NCBI GenBank assembly: GCA_965601685.1
Contig: CBFCWI010000002.1
Location: 310,001-374,000, forward strand
Direction: 5' to 3'
DNA length: 64,000 bases
From: JANQJD01 sp965601685
GTDB lineage: Bacteria; Pseudomonadota; Alphaproteobacteria; Rhodospirillales; Rhodospirillaceae
The position numbers were made by a program, and so were the translations under genes. The stretch's first letter is position 1; each line of letters opens with the position of its first letter. Below the pieces are notes generated by a model. That model searched no databases and was not told the origin of the DNA. It worked only from the letters and a program-made list of their open reading frames with translations. Below are positions 1 to 8,255 of this stretch, one piece after another.

Positions 1-1399
1 CAACAAAGGACTGCTAAAAACTGACATGCGTGTCATGACGTGTCTTCTCCTCGACCAAGAGCGAGCATAGTGTCCGGGCCCAAACACGGCGCCCTTGAAG
101 ATAGTCCATCGTGGTACCACCACACCGGATCTGTAAGCTGCAAAATCATCGTTAACCTCAGTAATGACAGTTTCCTCTGACGTCTCCTTCGCGTCAAGGC
201 ATGCTGTTGCGGCAGAGAAACGCTCCCCGATTCTGTACTGATCTGTGCGAGAGTTCTGAGAGGCGCGTCCAGGCACTGATGATGAAACGAGATTGGCTAG
301 GGGAGGCGCTTGATAGGGGTAACAGATTTGCAGCTTAGCCTCATGGCGATGATGGGTATGATGTGAATATAGTGAGAGTGGCACCTGCCGACAAGGCAAT
401 GGTGCATTATGCCATTATATTATACCTCATCACTGGCGTTGGTCTGTGAACATACCAGTCTGGCAGAGTGACCTCGCAGTGTAGCAAGGCGAGTAGCCCC
501 ATGGCCACGCGGCTCACTTCGAGCACACCCCGAATCGGCTGCTTGCGCGCCCGTAGACAGCAGCTGACCGTATAAGAAGCTCGTCGCTTCTACAGACTGC
601 TCTCCTCCCTTTTCACACAGCAGGGTAACGGTCCCTCCCTCGTACCGTCCCGCAAGCCATGTGGAGGAAAGGGGTGGCGTGGCCGTGTTTCTTGTTGTTT
701 CCCACGCGGGCGTACCGGCAGTACTTGCGCTAGCTCCGCCTGTCTCTCCCTGAAAATACAACTGAAGAGTATTTAACGAGCACTTTATAATCTTATATGT
801 AGAGATACTTTTCTAGCTGCGAAGGCTGCGCTACCCGTTGACTGAACTATGTGTGCTCCTCCGGATGAATATATGAAATGGGCCACGGCTTTGGCAGCTT
901 TTGACGGCGGCATCAGCATGGGAGACGGTCGCGTGGTAGAAGTAGTCACTGGGCCGCGCCACGACGTCCGTCCCCTCAGGGGCGGGGGCCGCGGCCTGCG
1001 ATCCTCGCTAAAGGCAGTGCCGCCGCATGTGATAATTTCCCCCACACCGACCCCAGGGCTGAGAGGGGAATCAACTTGAGCGTCAGGAACTGATTCTAGA
1101 GGTCTGCGAAACAGGGGCGTGCTCACTAAGCTCCGCTCAAGGAGGTGTCGGTAACAGAAGGCCAGAATAGCCTATAGCTGTTGGCACACAGGGCCAGACC
1201 ATCTTGTATACGACTGTTCACTGGCACATGGTGGAATGGTAATATCTTCAATATCATGTTTGCTACTATTACAGTCACAGAGAGCGTGAGGTTGAAGAGT
1301 GTACGTTTCTGTGCCAGTGTCGCTCTTACTCACTCTCTGGCCGTACACTTGAAAAGCTGCGACAATATCGTGCAGGCTCGTCACTATTTCGCTAGGCCA
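1..1399. other. left-edge region without a recognised gene
   Basis: No reading frame here resembles a known family. One minus-strand frame is open from position 414 to the left edge (138 codons) but has no clear start and an unconvincing composition in its first half. Its last 60 codons look somewhat more protein-like. A plus-strand frame at 849-1079 and minus-strand frames at 420-761 and 785-1126 overlap one another and match nothing I know. In a window with this many decayed spacers, I read the region as eroded intergenic DNA, possibly with the tail of a broken gene at the edge. Confidence 0.5.
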
Positions 1400-3199
1400 A
1401 TGATGGACGGTGCTGATCCCAATCTACACGAGGTCAGGGACCCAGCGCCGTTTTTGGGTGTGACTTGCTCCCTAAACGGCCGGTACTGGCTGTGTGCAGC
1501 TGCCGACGAACGCGCTACCCTTGCCCTATGCCAGCGCACTGGTCTGCCAGATATGATCGCACAGGTCTTAGTAAGACGTGGTGTCTCTCCTGATACGGTA
1601 GAATCATATATCACTCCAAAGTTGTTATACTCTTTTCCAGATCCCTTTCACTTGAAAGATATGAAAAGCGCTGCAGAGCGCTTAGCTGTTGCTATCATGC
1701 GTAAGGAAACTGTCGCTGTATTCGGTGACTATGACGTGGACGGTGCCACTGCTGCCGCGTTGATGAAGCGCTTTATCGACGCTGCTGGTGGTCAGACTGT
1801 ACTGTATGTTCCCCACCGCCTTAACGAAGGCTATGGCCCTAATGCAAAGGCTCTATTGAAATTACAATCTATAGGAGCATCACTAGTATTGATGGTAGAT
1901 TGTGGCACCTCTGCCTTCCAGCCGCTGGCATTAGCAATGAAAGCGGGTCTGGATATAATAGTAGTGGATCATCATAAGGCAGAAGTACAGCTGCCTAGAG
2001 CTGTTGCTATCGTCAATCCTAATCGGGCTGACGAGACCAGTCCGTATGGCTATCTCGCAGCGGTGGGTGTAGCCTTTATGGTAGCAGTAGCGACTCATAG
2101 AATCTTGCAAAAGAGTCTTTGGTACACGGCAGCCGGTCAACCGTCACCAGATCTTATGCGGTGGCTTGATCTGGTAGCCCTTGGGACTGTTTGTGACATG
2201 GTCCCGCTTATAGGGGTAAACCGTGCCTTGGTTACACAGGGGTTAAAAGTCATGGCCAAGCGCAGTAATGAGGGCCTCAAGGCCCTGACCAAGGTCGCTG
2301 GGTTGCATGACCGCCCAGAGTCCTGGCATCTGGGATTCCTGCTCGGCCCACGAGTCAACGCAGGCGGGCGAGTTGGGCAGGCGGATTTAGGGGCTAGGCT
2401 ACTGTCCACTCATGATCCAAGAGAAGCTTTAAGCATTGCTTGGTTACTCGATAGTTACAACCAAAGACGGCAAAAAATAGAAAATGATATTCTTTTAAAA
2501 GCACTGCAACAGATAGATGCCTGTCCTGCTCTACAAGTCCCTTTGATTTTTGTTGCCGGCTGGCATTGGCACCCGGGGGTCATTGGCATCATCGCCGGTC
2601 GCCTAAAGGAACGGTATCATCGACCAGCATGCGTATTTTCTCTTGAAGGCAACGTGGCTAAGGGTTCAGGTCGCTCTGTCCCCGGTGTTGACCTAGGAGC
2701 GGCTGTGCTGGCCGCACGGGCCGCAGGGTTATTGGAAAGCGGCGGCGGCCACGCTATGGCAGCCGGGTTCACAGTCCCGCTAGCGCATCTGCAAGCTTTT
2801 CGCAGCTTTTTGCTTGAACGGCTCGTTCCTACCGTATGCCTCACACCAGAGTTGTATGTAGAAGGAGCACTGGATCCGGCCGGGGCTACTCTTTCCTTGG
2901 TAGATTTACTGCGCCAGCTAGGGCCGTTTGGCTCTGGTAATCCTGAGCCACGCTTCGTGCTCACTAATGTACGGGTTATACAATCTAAGATAGTTGGTTT
3001 AGGACATGTGCATTGTCTTCTGGTAGGAAACAGCGGAGCGCGCTTGAAGGCTATTGCTTTTCGCAGTGCTGATTCTGATCTTGGTTGTGCGCTTCTTGCT
3101 AACAATGGCACCCTGATGCATATCGTGGGGGTCTTGCATCGTGATCTCTGGCAGAGTCGCCGCGTGCAGTTTCTCATTGAAGACGGCGCTTACGCCTAG
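1400..3199 (+). CDS. recJ: single-stranded-DNA-specific exonuclease RecJ
   Basis: RecJ degrades single-stranded DNA 5' to 3' in recombination and mismatch repair. The 599-residue product has the DHH phosphoesterase layout: motif I with DYDVDG at about residues 110-115, VDCGTSA further on, the DHH triad (VVDHHKAE) at residues 190-192, and a DHHA1 region with GGGHAMAAGF toward the C-terminus. Length matches the family. The frame is open further upstream to 1181, but homology begins near MMDGADPN, so I chose the ATG at 1400. The following methyltransferase gene is on the same strand. Nothing suggests loss of function. Confidence 0.93.
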   Translation: MMDGADPNLHEVRDPAPFLGVTCSLNGRYWLCAAADERATLALCQRTGLPDMIAQVLVRRGVSPDTVESYITPKLLYSFPDPFHLKDMKSAAERLAVAIMRKETVAVFGDYDVDGATAAALMKRFIDAAGGQTVLYVPHRLNEGYGPNAKALLKLQSIGASLVLMVDCGTSAFQPLALAMKAGLDIIVVDHHKAEVQLPRAVAIVNPNRADETSPYGYLAAVGVAFMVAVATHRILQKSLWYTAAGQPSPDLMRWLDLVALGTVCDMVPLIGVNRALVTQGLKVMAKRSNEGLKALTKVAGLHDRPESWHLGFLLGPRVNAGGRVGQADLGARLLSTHDPREALSIAWLLDSYNQRRQKIENDILLKALQQIDACPALQVPLIFVAGWHWHPGVIGIIAGRLKERYHRPACVFSLEGNVAKGSGRSVPGVDLGAAVLAARAAGLLESGGGHAMAAGFTVPLAHLQAFRSFLLERLVPTVCLTPELYVEGALDPAGATLSLVDLLRQLGPFGSGNPEPRFVLTNVRVIQSKIVGLGHVHCLLVGNSGARLKAIAFRSADSDLGCALLANNGTLMHIVGVLHRDLWQSRRVQFLIEDGAYA

Positions 3200-3245
3200 T
3201 AAATCTGGGAATCGCCCCTCTCAAGGTTTAAAGAACAGGGCACAA

Positions 3246-4157
3246 GTGATAGGAAACACAAAAGCTCCACACAAAATCTTTCTCACCGTGACAGAAGGCT
3301 TTCCAGATTATGCGCTGCTAGATTCTGGTGACGGCCGCAAGTTAGAACGATTCGGTCATATTACGGTCAATAGGCCGGAACCACAGGCGATGTGGTCGCC
3401 ACACCAGGAATCCGGCGTTTGGAAGGCAGCTGATGGTACTTTTGATGGCAACAACGGTGCCGGCAGCTGGCAGTTCCGCTGTCCTCTTCCGGATACTTGG
3501 TTTGTCTCCATCGACGAGATGCCTATCACTTGCAGATTCAACTCCTTTTGTAATATTGGGGTATTCCCAGAGCAGTATCCGCACTGGCAGTATATGAAGA
3601 ACATGATTCATCGTTCTAAAAGAGTAAAACCGCAATTATTAAATCTCTTTGGATATACAGGAGTGGCGTCTTTACTTGCGGTCATAGCTGGAGCGAAAGT
3701 AACACACGTAGATGCATCACGAAAAGCAATAGCCTGGGCACGCCTGAATCAATCTAGTGCTGGCCTGGACAGGGCACCGATTCGCTGGATTCTTGACGAT
3801 GCTAGGAAATTCACCGCGCGCGAGGTTCGCCGTCAGCACAGGTACTACGGTGTGCTGCTGGACCCGCCAAAATTCGGCCGCGGCCCTGGGGGAGAGGTCT
3901 GGAACCTCTTTCAGGACCTGCCCGCCCTCTTGCAGAACTGTGAACACCTACTAGAGGATGAAGAGGCCTTCCTCATGCTCACGACTTACGCCGTACGTGC
4001 CTCTAGTCTATCCTTTGACTGCCTGATTCGGGAAATCCTAGCGGCACGTGGCGGACACTTCGAGAGTGGTGAATTACTCTTGCGAGAAGTCGGAGCAGGA
4101 CGGGTCCTGTCCACATCCCTGTTTACACGCTGGAGGAGCAATGGCCTTAGAAGCTGA
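3246..4157 (+). CDS. class I SAM-dependent methyltransferase, RlmI-like without PUA domain
   Basis: This belongs to the alphaproteobacterial family annotated as class I rRNA methyltransferase, related to the RlmI catalytic domain. Visible motifs are YALLDSGDGRKLERFG near the N-terminus, the SAM-binding loop LNLFGYTGVASLLA, the acidic motif THVDASRKAIAWA, and the catalytic LDPPKFGRGPGGEVW. The true target, probably a 23S rRNA cytosine, is inferred. The start is uncertain. The open frame runs back to 3141 inside recJ, while GTG codons at 3246 and 3288 lie just before the conserved block; I chose 3246. The end overlaps the next gene by 17 bases, which suggests translational coupling. Confidence 0.85.
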   Translation: MIGNTKAPHKIFLTVTEGFPDYALLDSGDGRKLERFGHITVNRPEPQAMWSPHQESGVWKAADGTFDGNNGAGSWQFRCPLPDTWFVSIDEMPITCRFNSFCNIGVFPEQYPHWQYMKNMIHRSKRVKPQLLNLFGYTGVASLLAVIAGAKVTHVDASRKAIAWARLNQSSAGLDRAPIRWILDDARKFTAREVRRQHRYYGVLLDPPKFGRGPGGEVWNLFQDLPALLQNCEHLLEDEEAFLMLTTYAVRASSLSFDCLIREILAARGGHFESGELLLREVGAGRVLSTSLFTRWRSNGLRS

Positions 4158-4974
4158 GCAGCGACTAGCGTGCCGCGTGCTAACTAGCCTGCGCAATCCA
4201 GCTGTGAAACTTGTGCGTGCGCTGAGCCTACGTAAGACTCGTCGGAAAAGCGGTTTGTTTGTAGCCGAGGGAATGAGCATTGTCGCGACGGCGATGCGTT
4301 ACGGTTGGGTCCCTCGGTTGATCCTGATGAGTGCAGAGAGAACAGAGTCTAGCTGGATCCGCACTAAACTGATCAATTGGGCAATAGCACATGGTGTTAT
4401 ATGTCTAGCATTATCAGAACCTGTCTTCGCAAAAGTCGCAACCCGCAACAACCCGCAGGATCTCCTAGCGGTCTTTGTTCAGCGCTGGGGAGTCCCTCCC
4501 ATCGGGCCTGGACGTACAGAGCTATGGATTGCCTTAGAAAATATCCGCGATCCCGGCAATCTTGGTACTATCATACGCACTATCGATGCTACAGGCATCG
4601 GTGGCATCTGCTTAATCGGGAGCTGCTGTGATCCCTACGCACGAGAAGCAGTCCGGGCAAGCATGGGTTCTATTTTCCATGTGCCTCTTGTCAGGATGGA
4701 CAAAGATACCTTTCTGCAGTGGCGCACTACCTGGCCAGGTGATGTGATAGGAACGCATTTATCTGCACGCGAGGACTTCAGACAGCGTTACAAGGCACCG
4801 GTCCTACTATTGATGGGCAGCGAAGGCTCTGGTCTCTCCGCAGCCATGGCCAAGGTCTGCACACGGTTGGTCAGGATTCCTATGGTGGGTCATATAGATT
4901 CCCTCAACCTCGCGATCGCTACTGCTCTCATGGTGTATGAGATCCGACGGGATGCGCTGTTCTTACAGGATTGA
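4141..4974 (+). CDS. TrmH/SpoU-family RNA 2'-O-methyltransferase
   Basis: This is a SPOUT-class ribose methyltransferase, closest to the RlmB-like group that modifies 23S rRNA. The 277-residue product starts with an RNA-binding substrate domain (SLRNPAVKLVRALSLRKTRRKSG is spread over its first 35 residues). The three family motifs follow: ENIRDPGNLGTIIRT, LLMGSEGSGLS, and the trefoil-knot motif IPMVGHIDSLNLAIATAL. The ATG at 4141 is preceded by a good Shine-Dalgarno (ggagg at about 4132-4136) and lies inside the end of the upstream methyltransferase gene, so the two are probably co-translated. The exact nucleotide target cannot be told from sequence. Confidence 0.9.
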   Translation: MALEAEQRLACRVLTSLRNPAVKLVRALSLRKTRRKSGLFVAEGMSIVATAMRYGWVPRLILMSAERTESSWIRTKLINWAIAHGVICLALSEPVFAKVATRNNPQDLLAVFVQRWGVPPIGPGRTELWIALENIRDPGNLGTIIRTIDATGIGGICLIGSCCDPYAREAVRASMGSIFHVPLVRMDKDTFLQWRTTWPGDVIGTHLSAREDFRQRYKAPVLLLMGSEGSGLSAAMAKVCTRLVRIPMVGHIDSLNLAIATALMVYEIRRDALFLQD

Positions 4975-5277
4975 GCAGAGCAAAATACAGCACACAGATA
5001 TTCTGGTGTCGGGGCAGTCCGTTGCCCGTCATATTGGTACAGTTCTCCCGACATCGGCCATGACATGAGAAAGGATTAGTCAGGATTCGAATGATCCTAA
5101 GAGAATTCTATGGAAACGATGTTACATGATATTCTGCAACTTTCCAGTCGATGATGTGCGTTGTAGAGTGAGTGAGAGGGGCGGAGAGTTCAGAGGTCAT
5201 GCGGCTTCAAGAAGCTTGAGAGCGTGTGATACAGATTGAAAGACTATAAGGTGAAACTTCATCAACAGTAGGTGGGG
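4975..5277. other. intergenic stretch, nothing recognised
   Basis: About 300 bases between the SPOUT methyltransferase and gmhB contain no open frame of note. The run gtcgggg at about 5010 can pair weakly with ctcccgac at about 5045, but there is no T-tract. A T-arm-like hairpin at 5082-5098 is not part of a tRNA, because no acceptor stem is present. Confidence 0.5.
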
Positions 5278-5844
5278 ATGCTACAGAGGCAGCGTTATGT
5301 GTTTCTCGACCGTGATGGCACCCTCAATGTGGACACGCATTATCTGTCTCACCCTGACCAACTGACCCTGTTGCCGGGCGTCGCATCAGGGCTACGTCAG
5401 TTACAAGCCATGAAGTTTGGCTTGATTGTGCTGACTAATCAGTCTGGGGTGGCTCGTGGTTTTTTCGATGAATCCCAGGTCGCCGCGATTCACGCTCGCC
5501 TGCGTGCGATGCTGATGGCCGAAGGCGTGCGGCTTGACGGCTTTTATATCTGCCCGCATGGGCCCGATGATAACTGTGCCTGTCGGAAGCCACGACCAGG
5601 ATTACTGCAACAGGTACGCTGTCACCATAGCTTTGACTCGAGACAGGCTTATATGATTGGGGATAAGGAGGCTGACATTGGTATGGGGCAGGTAGCAGGG
5701 ATGCGCACTGTCCTTGTGCGTACTGGTTACGGCAGAGAAAGCGAGTACAGAGGCAGTATCACGCCTGATTTTGTGGTCGATACACTGGTGGAAGCCGCTT
5801 CCCTGGTAGAACGTCACCTGATTCGCGTATCTACTCATTCCTAA
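5278..5844 (+). CDS. gmhB: D-glycero-beta-D-manno-heptose-1,7-bisphosphate 7-phosphatase
   Basis: GmhB removes the C7 phosphate of heptose bisphosphate in the pathway to ADP-heptose for the LPS inner core. The 188-residue protein is a HAD phosphatase with the nucleophile motif FLDRDGTLN, LTNQSGVARGFF, the zinc-binding segment CPHGPDDNCACRKPRPG (Cys-His-Cys-Cys), and MIGDKEADI. A GTG at 5272 is in frame and could also be the start. The purine-rich sequence just before the ATG is closer than an ideal ribosome site, so the start is not settled. No other LPS gene lies nearby, and rlmN follows 20 bases downstream. Related histidinol phosphatases are a less likely alternative. Confidence 0.88.
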   Translation: MLQRQRYVFLDRDGTLNVDTHYLSHPDQLTLLPGVASGLRQLQAMKFGLIVLTNQSGVARGFFDESQVAAIHARLRAMLMAEGVRLDGFYICPHGPDDNCACRKPRPGLLQQVRCHHSFDSRQAYMIGDKEADIGMGQVAGMRTVLVRTGYGRESEYRGSITPDFVVDTLVEAASLVERHLIRVSTHS

Positions 5845-5864
5845 TATCAAGAGAATCGCAGAGT

Positions 5865-6959
5865 ATGTTGAGTTCTGCCATACCCGCTGCAGCTGCTCCA
5901 GTGTTTCCTGTCGATCTCGTGGGGCTATTGCCAGCCGATTTCACGGTTCTCATGGCCAAGCTAGACGAAAAGCCTTTCCGCGCGAGGCAGCTCTGGCACT
6001 GGATTTATCATCGCGGCGCCACTGATTTTGCTACCATGACTAATCTACCCAACGCTTGCCGCAAGAAGTTAGCGGAGCATTGTATTGTGAGTCGCCCGCA
6101 AATAAGCCGGGCGATGGTCGCCTCTTCTGACTTTACCCACAAATGGCTTTTACGTTTTTCCGACGGACGAGAGGTGGAAACCGTCTATATCCCTGGGGAG
6201 GGGCGTGGTACGGTTTGTGTGTCAAGCCAAGTGGGCTGCACACTTACTTGTCGCTTCTGTCATACGGGCACGCAGAAACTAGCCCGTAATCTAGGTGCTG
6301 CTGAGATTATTGGCCAGCTTCTACTGGCTAAGGATGCCTACAGCACCTGGCCATCAAGCAACCAACCACCCTTCAATGTAGTTATGATGGGCATGGGCGA
6401 GCCCTTGTTGAATTACAGCAACGTAGCCACTGCCTTGAAGATTCTCATGAACCCAGACGGCCTCGCTGTGTCACACCGGCGCGTGACGGTGTCAACGGCC
6501 GGTGTAGCGCCTATGATTCGTCGGTTAGGAGAGGAAGTTGCTTGCAATTTAGCGGTGAGCTTACACGCCGCAACAGATACGGTGCGCGACGTCCTCATGC
6601 CCATTAACAAAAAATACCCCCTGGCGACCTTGATGACAGCCTGTCGCAATTACAAGCCGGCAAGCAATGCCCATCGTATCACCTTTGAATATATTATGCT
6701 CAAGGGAATCAATGACAGTGAATCTGATGCTCGTGCTGTGGTACGACTGGTCAATGGTGTACCGTGTAAATTCAATCTGATTCCATTCAACCCGTGGCCA
6801 GGAGCACCCTATACCTGTTCAGCAGAAACAGCTATCCATCGTTTTGCCGCCATTCTCAACGATGCTGGCTATTCGGCGCCGACACGGATGGCGCGCGGTC
6901 GGGAGATCTGTGCGGCCTGCGGTCAGCTGCAGTCGGCTTTGCCAACCACCCAGAGTTGA
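5865..6959 (+). CDS. rlmN: 23S rRNA (A2503-C2)/tRNA (A37-C2) methyltransferase RlmN
   Basis: RlmN is a radical-SAM enzyme that methylates A2503 of 23S rRNA and A37 of some tRNAs. The 364-residue product has full family length. The [4Fe-4S] cluster cysteines are C125, C129 and C132 in GCTLTCRFCHTGTQ. VVMMGMGEPLLNY, the SAM-binding VSTAGVAPMIRRL, NLAVSLHA, and the C-terminal EICAACGQL carrying the methyl-accepting cysteine are all present. It follows gmhB closely and converges on sucB, with 48 bases between the two stop codons. Confidence 0.95.
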   Translation: MLSSAIPAAAAPVFPVDLVGLLPADFTVLMAKLDEKPFRARQLWHWIYHRGATDFATMTNLPNACRKKLAEHCIVSRPQISRAMVASSDFTHKWLLRFSDGREVETVYIPGEGRGTVCVSSQVGCTLTCRFCHTGTQKLARNLGAAEIIGQLLLAKDAYSTWPSSNQPPFNVVMMGMGEPLLNYSNVATALKILMNPDGLAVSHRRVTVSTAGVAPMIRRLGEEVACNLAVSLHAATDTVRDVLMPINKKYPLATLMTACRNYKPASNAHRITFEYIMLKGINDSESDARAVVRLVNGVPCKFNLIPFNPWPGAPYTCSAETAIHRFAAILNDAGYSAPTRMARGREICAACGQLQSALPTTQS

Positions 6960-7007
6960 CTGCAGAATTGGCTAGGGTAAAAGGGAGAGAGGTTCCGCCG
7001 GCATGTC

Positions 7008-8219
7008 TTACACCTCTAGCAATAGGCGCACTGGGTCCTCAATACACTCCTTCACCCGCACCAGGAATGAGACAGCTTCTCGACCGTCGATGATACGATG
7101 GTCATACGACAGCGCCACGTACATCATTGGCCGTGCGTGGATCAAGCCATCGAGCCCGACGACAGGCCGTGGTTGGATTCTGTGCATGCCGAGAATACCC
7201 GATTGGGGAGGATTCAGAATCGGCGTACTCATCAGAGAGCCGTATATGCCCCCGTTCGTAATAGTAAACGTGCCCTCACTCAGATCGGCTACAGTTAGCT
7301 CGCCGTCACGGGCACGGCGGACCAGCTCAGTGATTTCTGTCTCAACCGTGGCAAAGCACTTGAGATCAGCATCCCGTACTACAGGCACTACTAATCCTTG
7401 TGGAGTACTAACCGCCACACCTATGTGGCAATACTCCTTGTAGATGATCTCCTCACCGTCGATCTCGGCGTTAACGGCAGGAAATGTCTTCAGAGCGGCT
7501 ACACAGGCCTTAGTAAAGAAGGTCATGAAACCGAGATGAGCCTTATATTGCTTCTCAAACGCCACACGGTGACGATTACGAAGAGCGATGATTTCCGTCA
7601 TATCAACTTCGTTGAAGGTTGTGAGCATAGCAGCAGTGTTTTGAGCGTCCTTCAGGCGGGCAGCAATTCTCTGGCGCAATCTCGTCATGCGAACCCGCTT
7701 CTCACCGCGGCCAGCACTCTCCGTCGTGGAGAAGGCAGGGGCAGCTGACGCCAGCGGAGCACTCTGGAAGTTGATGACATCCTCCTTTGTCAACCGTCCA
7801 CCTCGGCCTGTGGCAGGGATGACAGACGGTGTCAGGGTCTGCTCTGCCACGATCCGACGTACAGCCGGTGAAAGATGATCAGTTACATGAGGAACAGATT
7901 CTTTCGCTTCTTTTTTCACTTCTTTATCAGAGGTTAATCTCGATTGTATATCCGATGGGGTAAACGGCCCAACGGCACTGCTGACCTCTGCAATCACACA
8001 TAGAACAGCCCCAACAGCTATGGTTTCTCCAGCAGCCACGAGGGGCTCGCCTAAGATGCCAGTGACTGGTGCAGGCACTTCAACAGTGACCTTGTCGGTT
8101 TCCAGCTCGACAAGGGGTTCATCGATGCTTACAAGCTCGCCAGATGCCTTGAACCACTTAGCAACCGTCGCCTCTGTAACGGACTCGCCCAGCGGAGGGA
8201 CCTTGATTTCGGTAGACAT
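7008..8219 (-). CDS. sucB: dihydrolipoamide succinyltransferase, E2 of 2-oxoglutarate dehydrogenase
   Basis: This E2 component transfers the succinyl group from E1 to CoA. Within 403 residues it has an N-terminal lipoyl domain (ELETDKVTVEVPAP, with the lipoylated lysine in DKV), a peripheral-subunit-binding domain (LSPAVRRIVAEQ), and a C-terminal catalytic domain ending in SYDHRIIDGREAVSFL with the active-site His and Asp. It lies 36 bases downstream of sucA and is probably in the same transcript. The E3 gene lpd, which often follows, is not here; rlmN converges immediately after the stop. Confidence 0.95.
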   Translation of the reverse strand: MSTEIKVPPLGESVTEATVAKWFKASGELVSIDEPLVELETDKVTVEVPAPVTGILGEPLVAAGETIAVGAVLCVIAEVSSAVGPFTPSDIQSRLTSDKEVKKEAKESVPHVTDHLSPAVRRIVAEQTLTPSVIPATGRGGRLTKEDVINFQSAPLASAAPAFSTTESAGRGEKRVRMTRLRQRIAARLKDAQNTAAMLTTFNEVDMTEIIALRNRHRVAFEKQYKAHLGFMTFFTKACVAALKTFPAVNAEIDGEEIIYKEYCHIGVAVSTPQGLVVPVVRDADLKCFATVETEITELVRRARDGELTVADLSEGTFTITNGGIYGSLMSTPILNPPQSGILGMHRIQPRPVVGLDGLIHARPMMYVALSYDHRIIDGREAVSFLVRVKECIEDPVRLLLEV

Positions 8220-8255
8220 AGCAACCTCGAAGATCGCAGCGGTACCTGGAAAAGA

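Noticed and set aside
5082..5098. T-arm-like hairpin with loop ttcgaat
   Set aside because: No acceptor stem, D-arm or anticodon arm can be placed around it, so it is not a tRNA.
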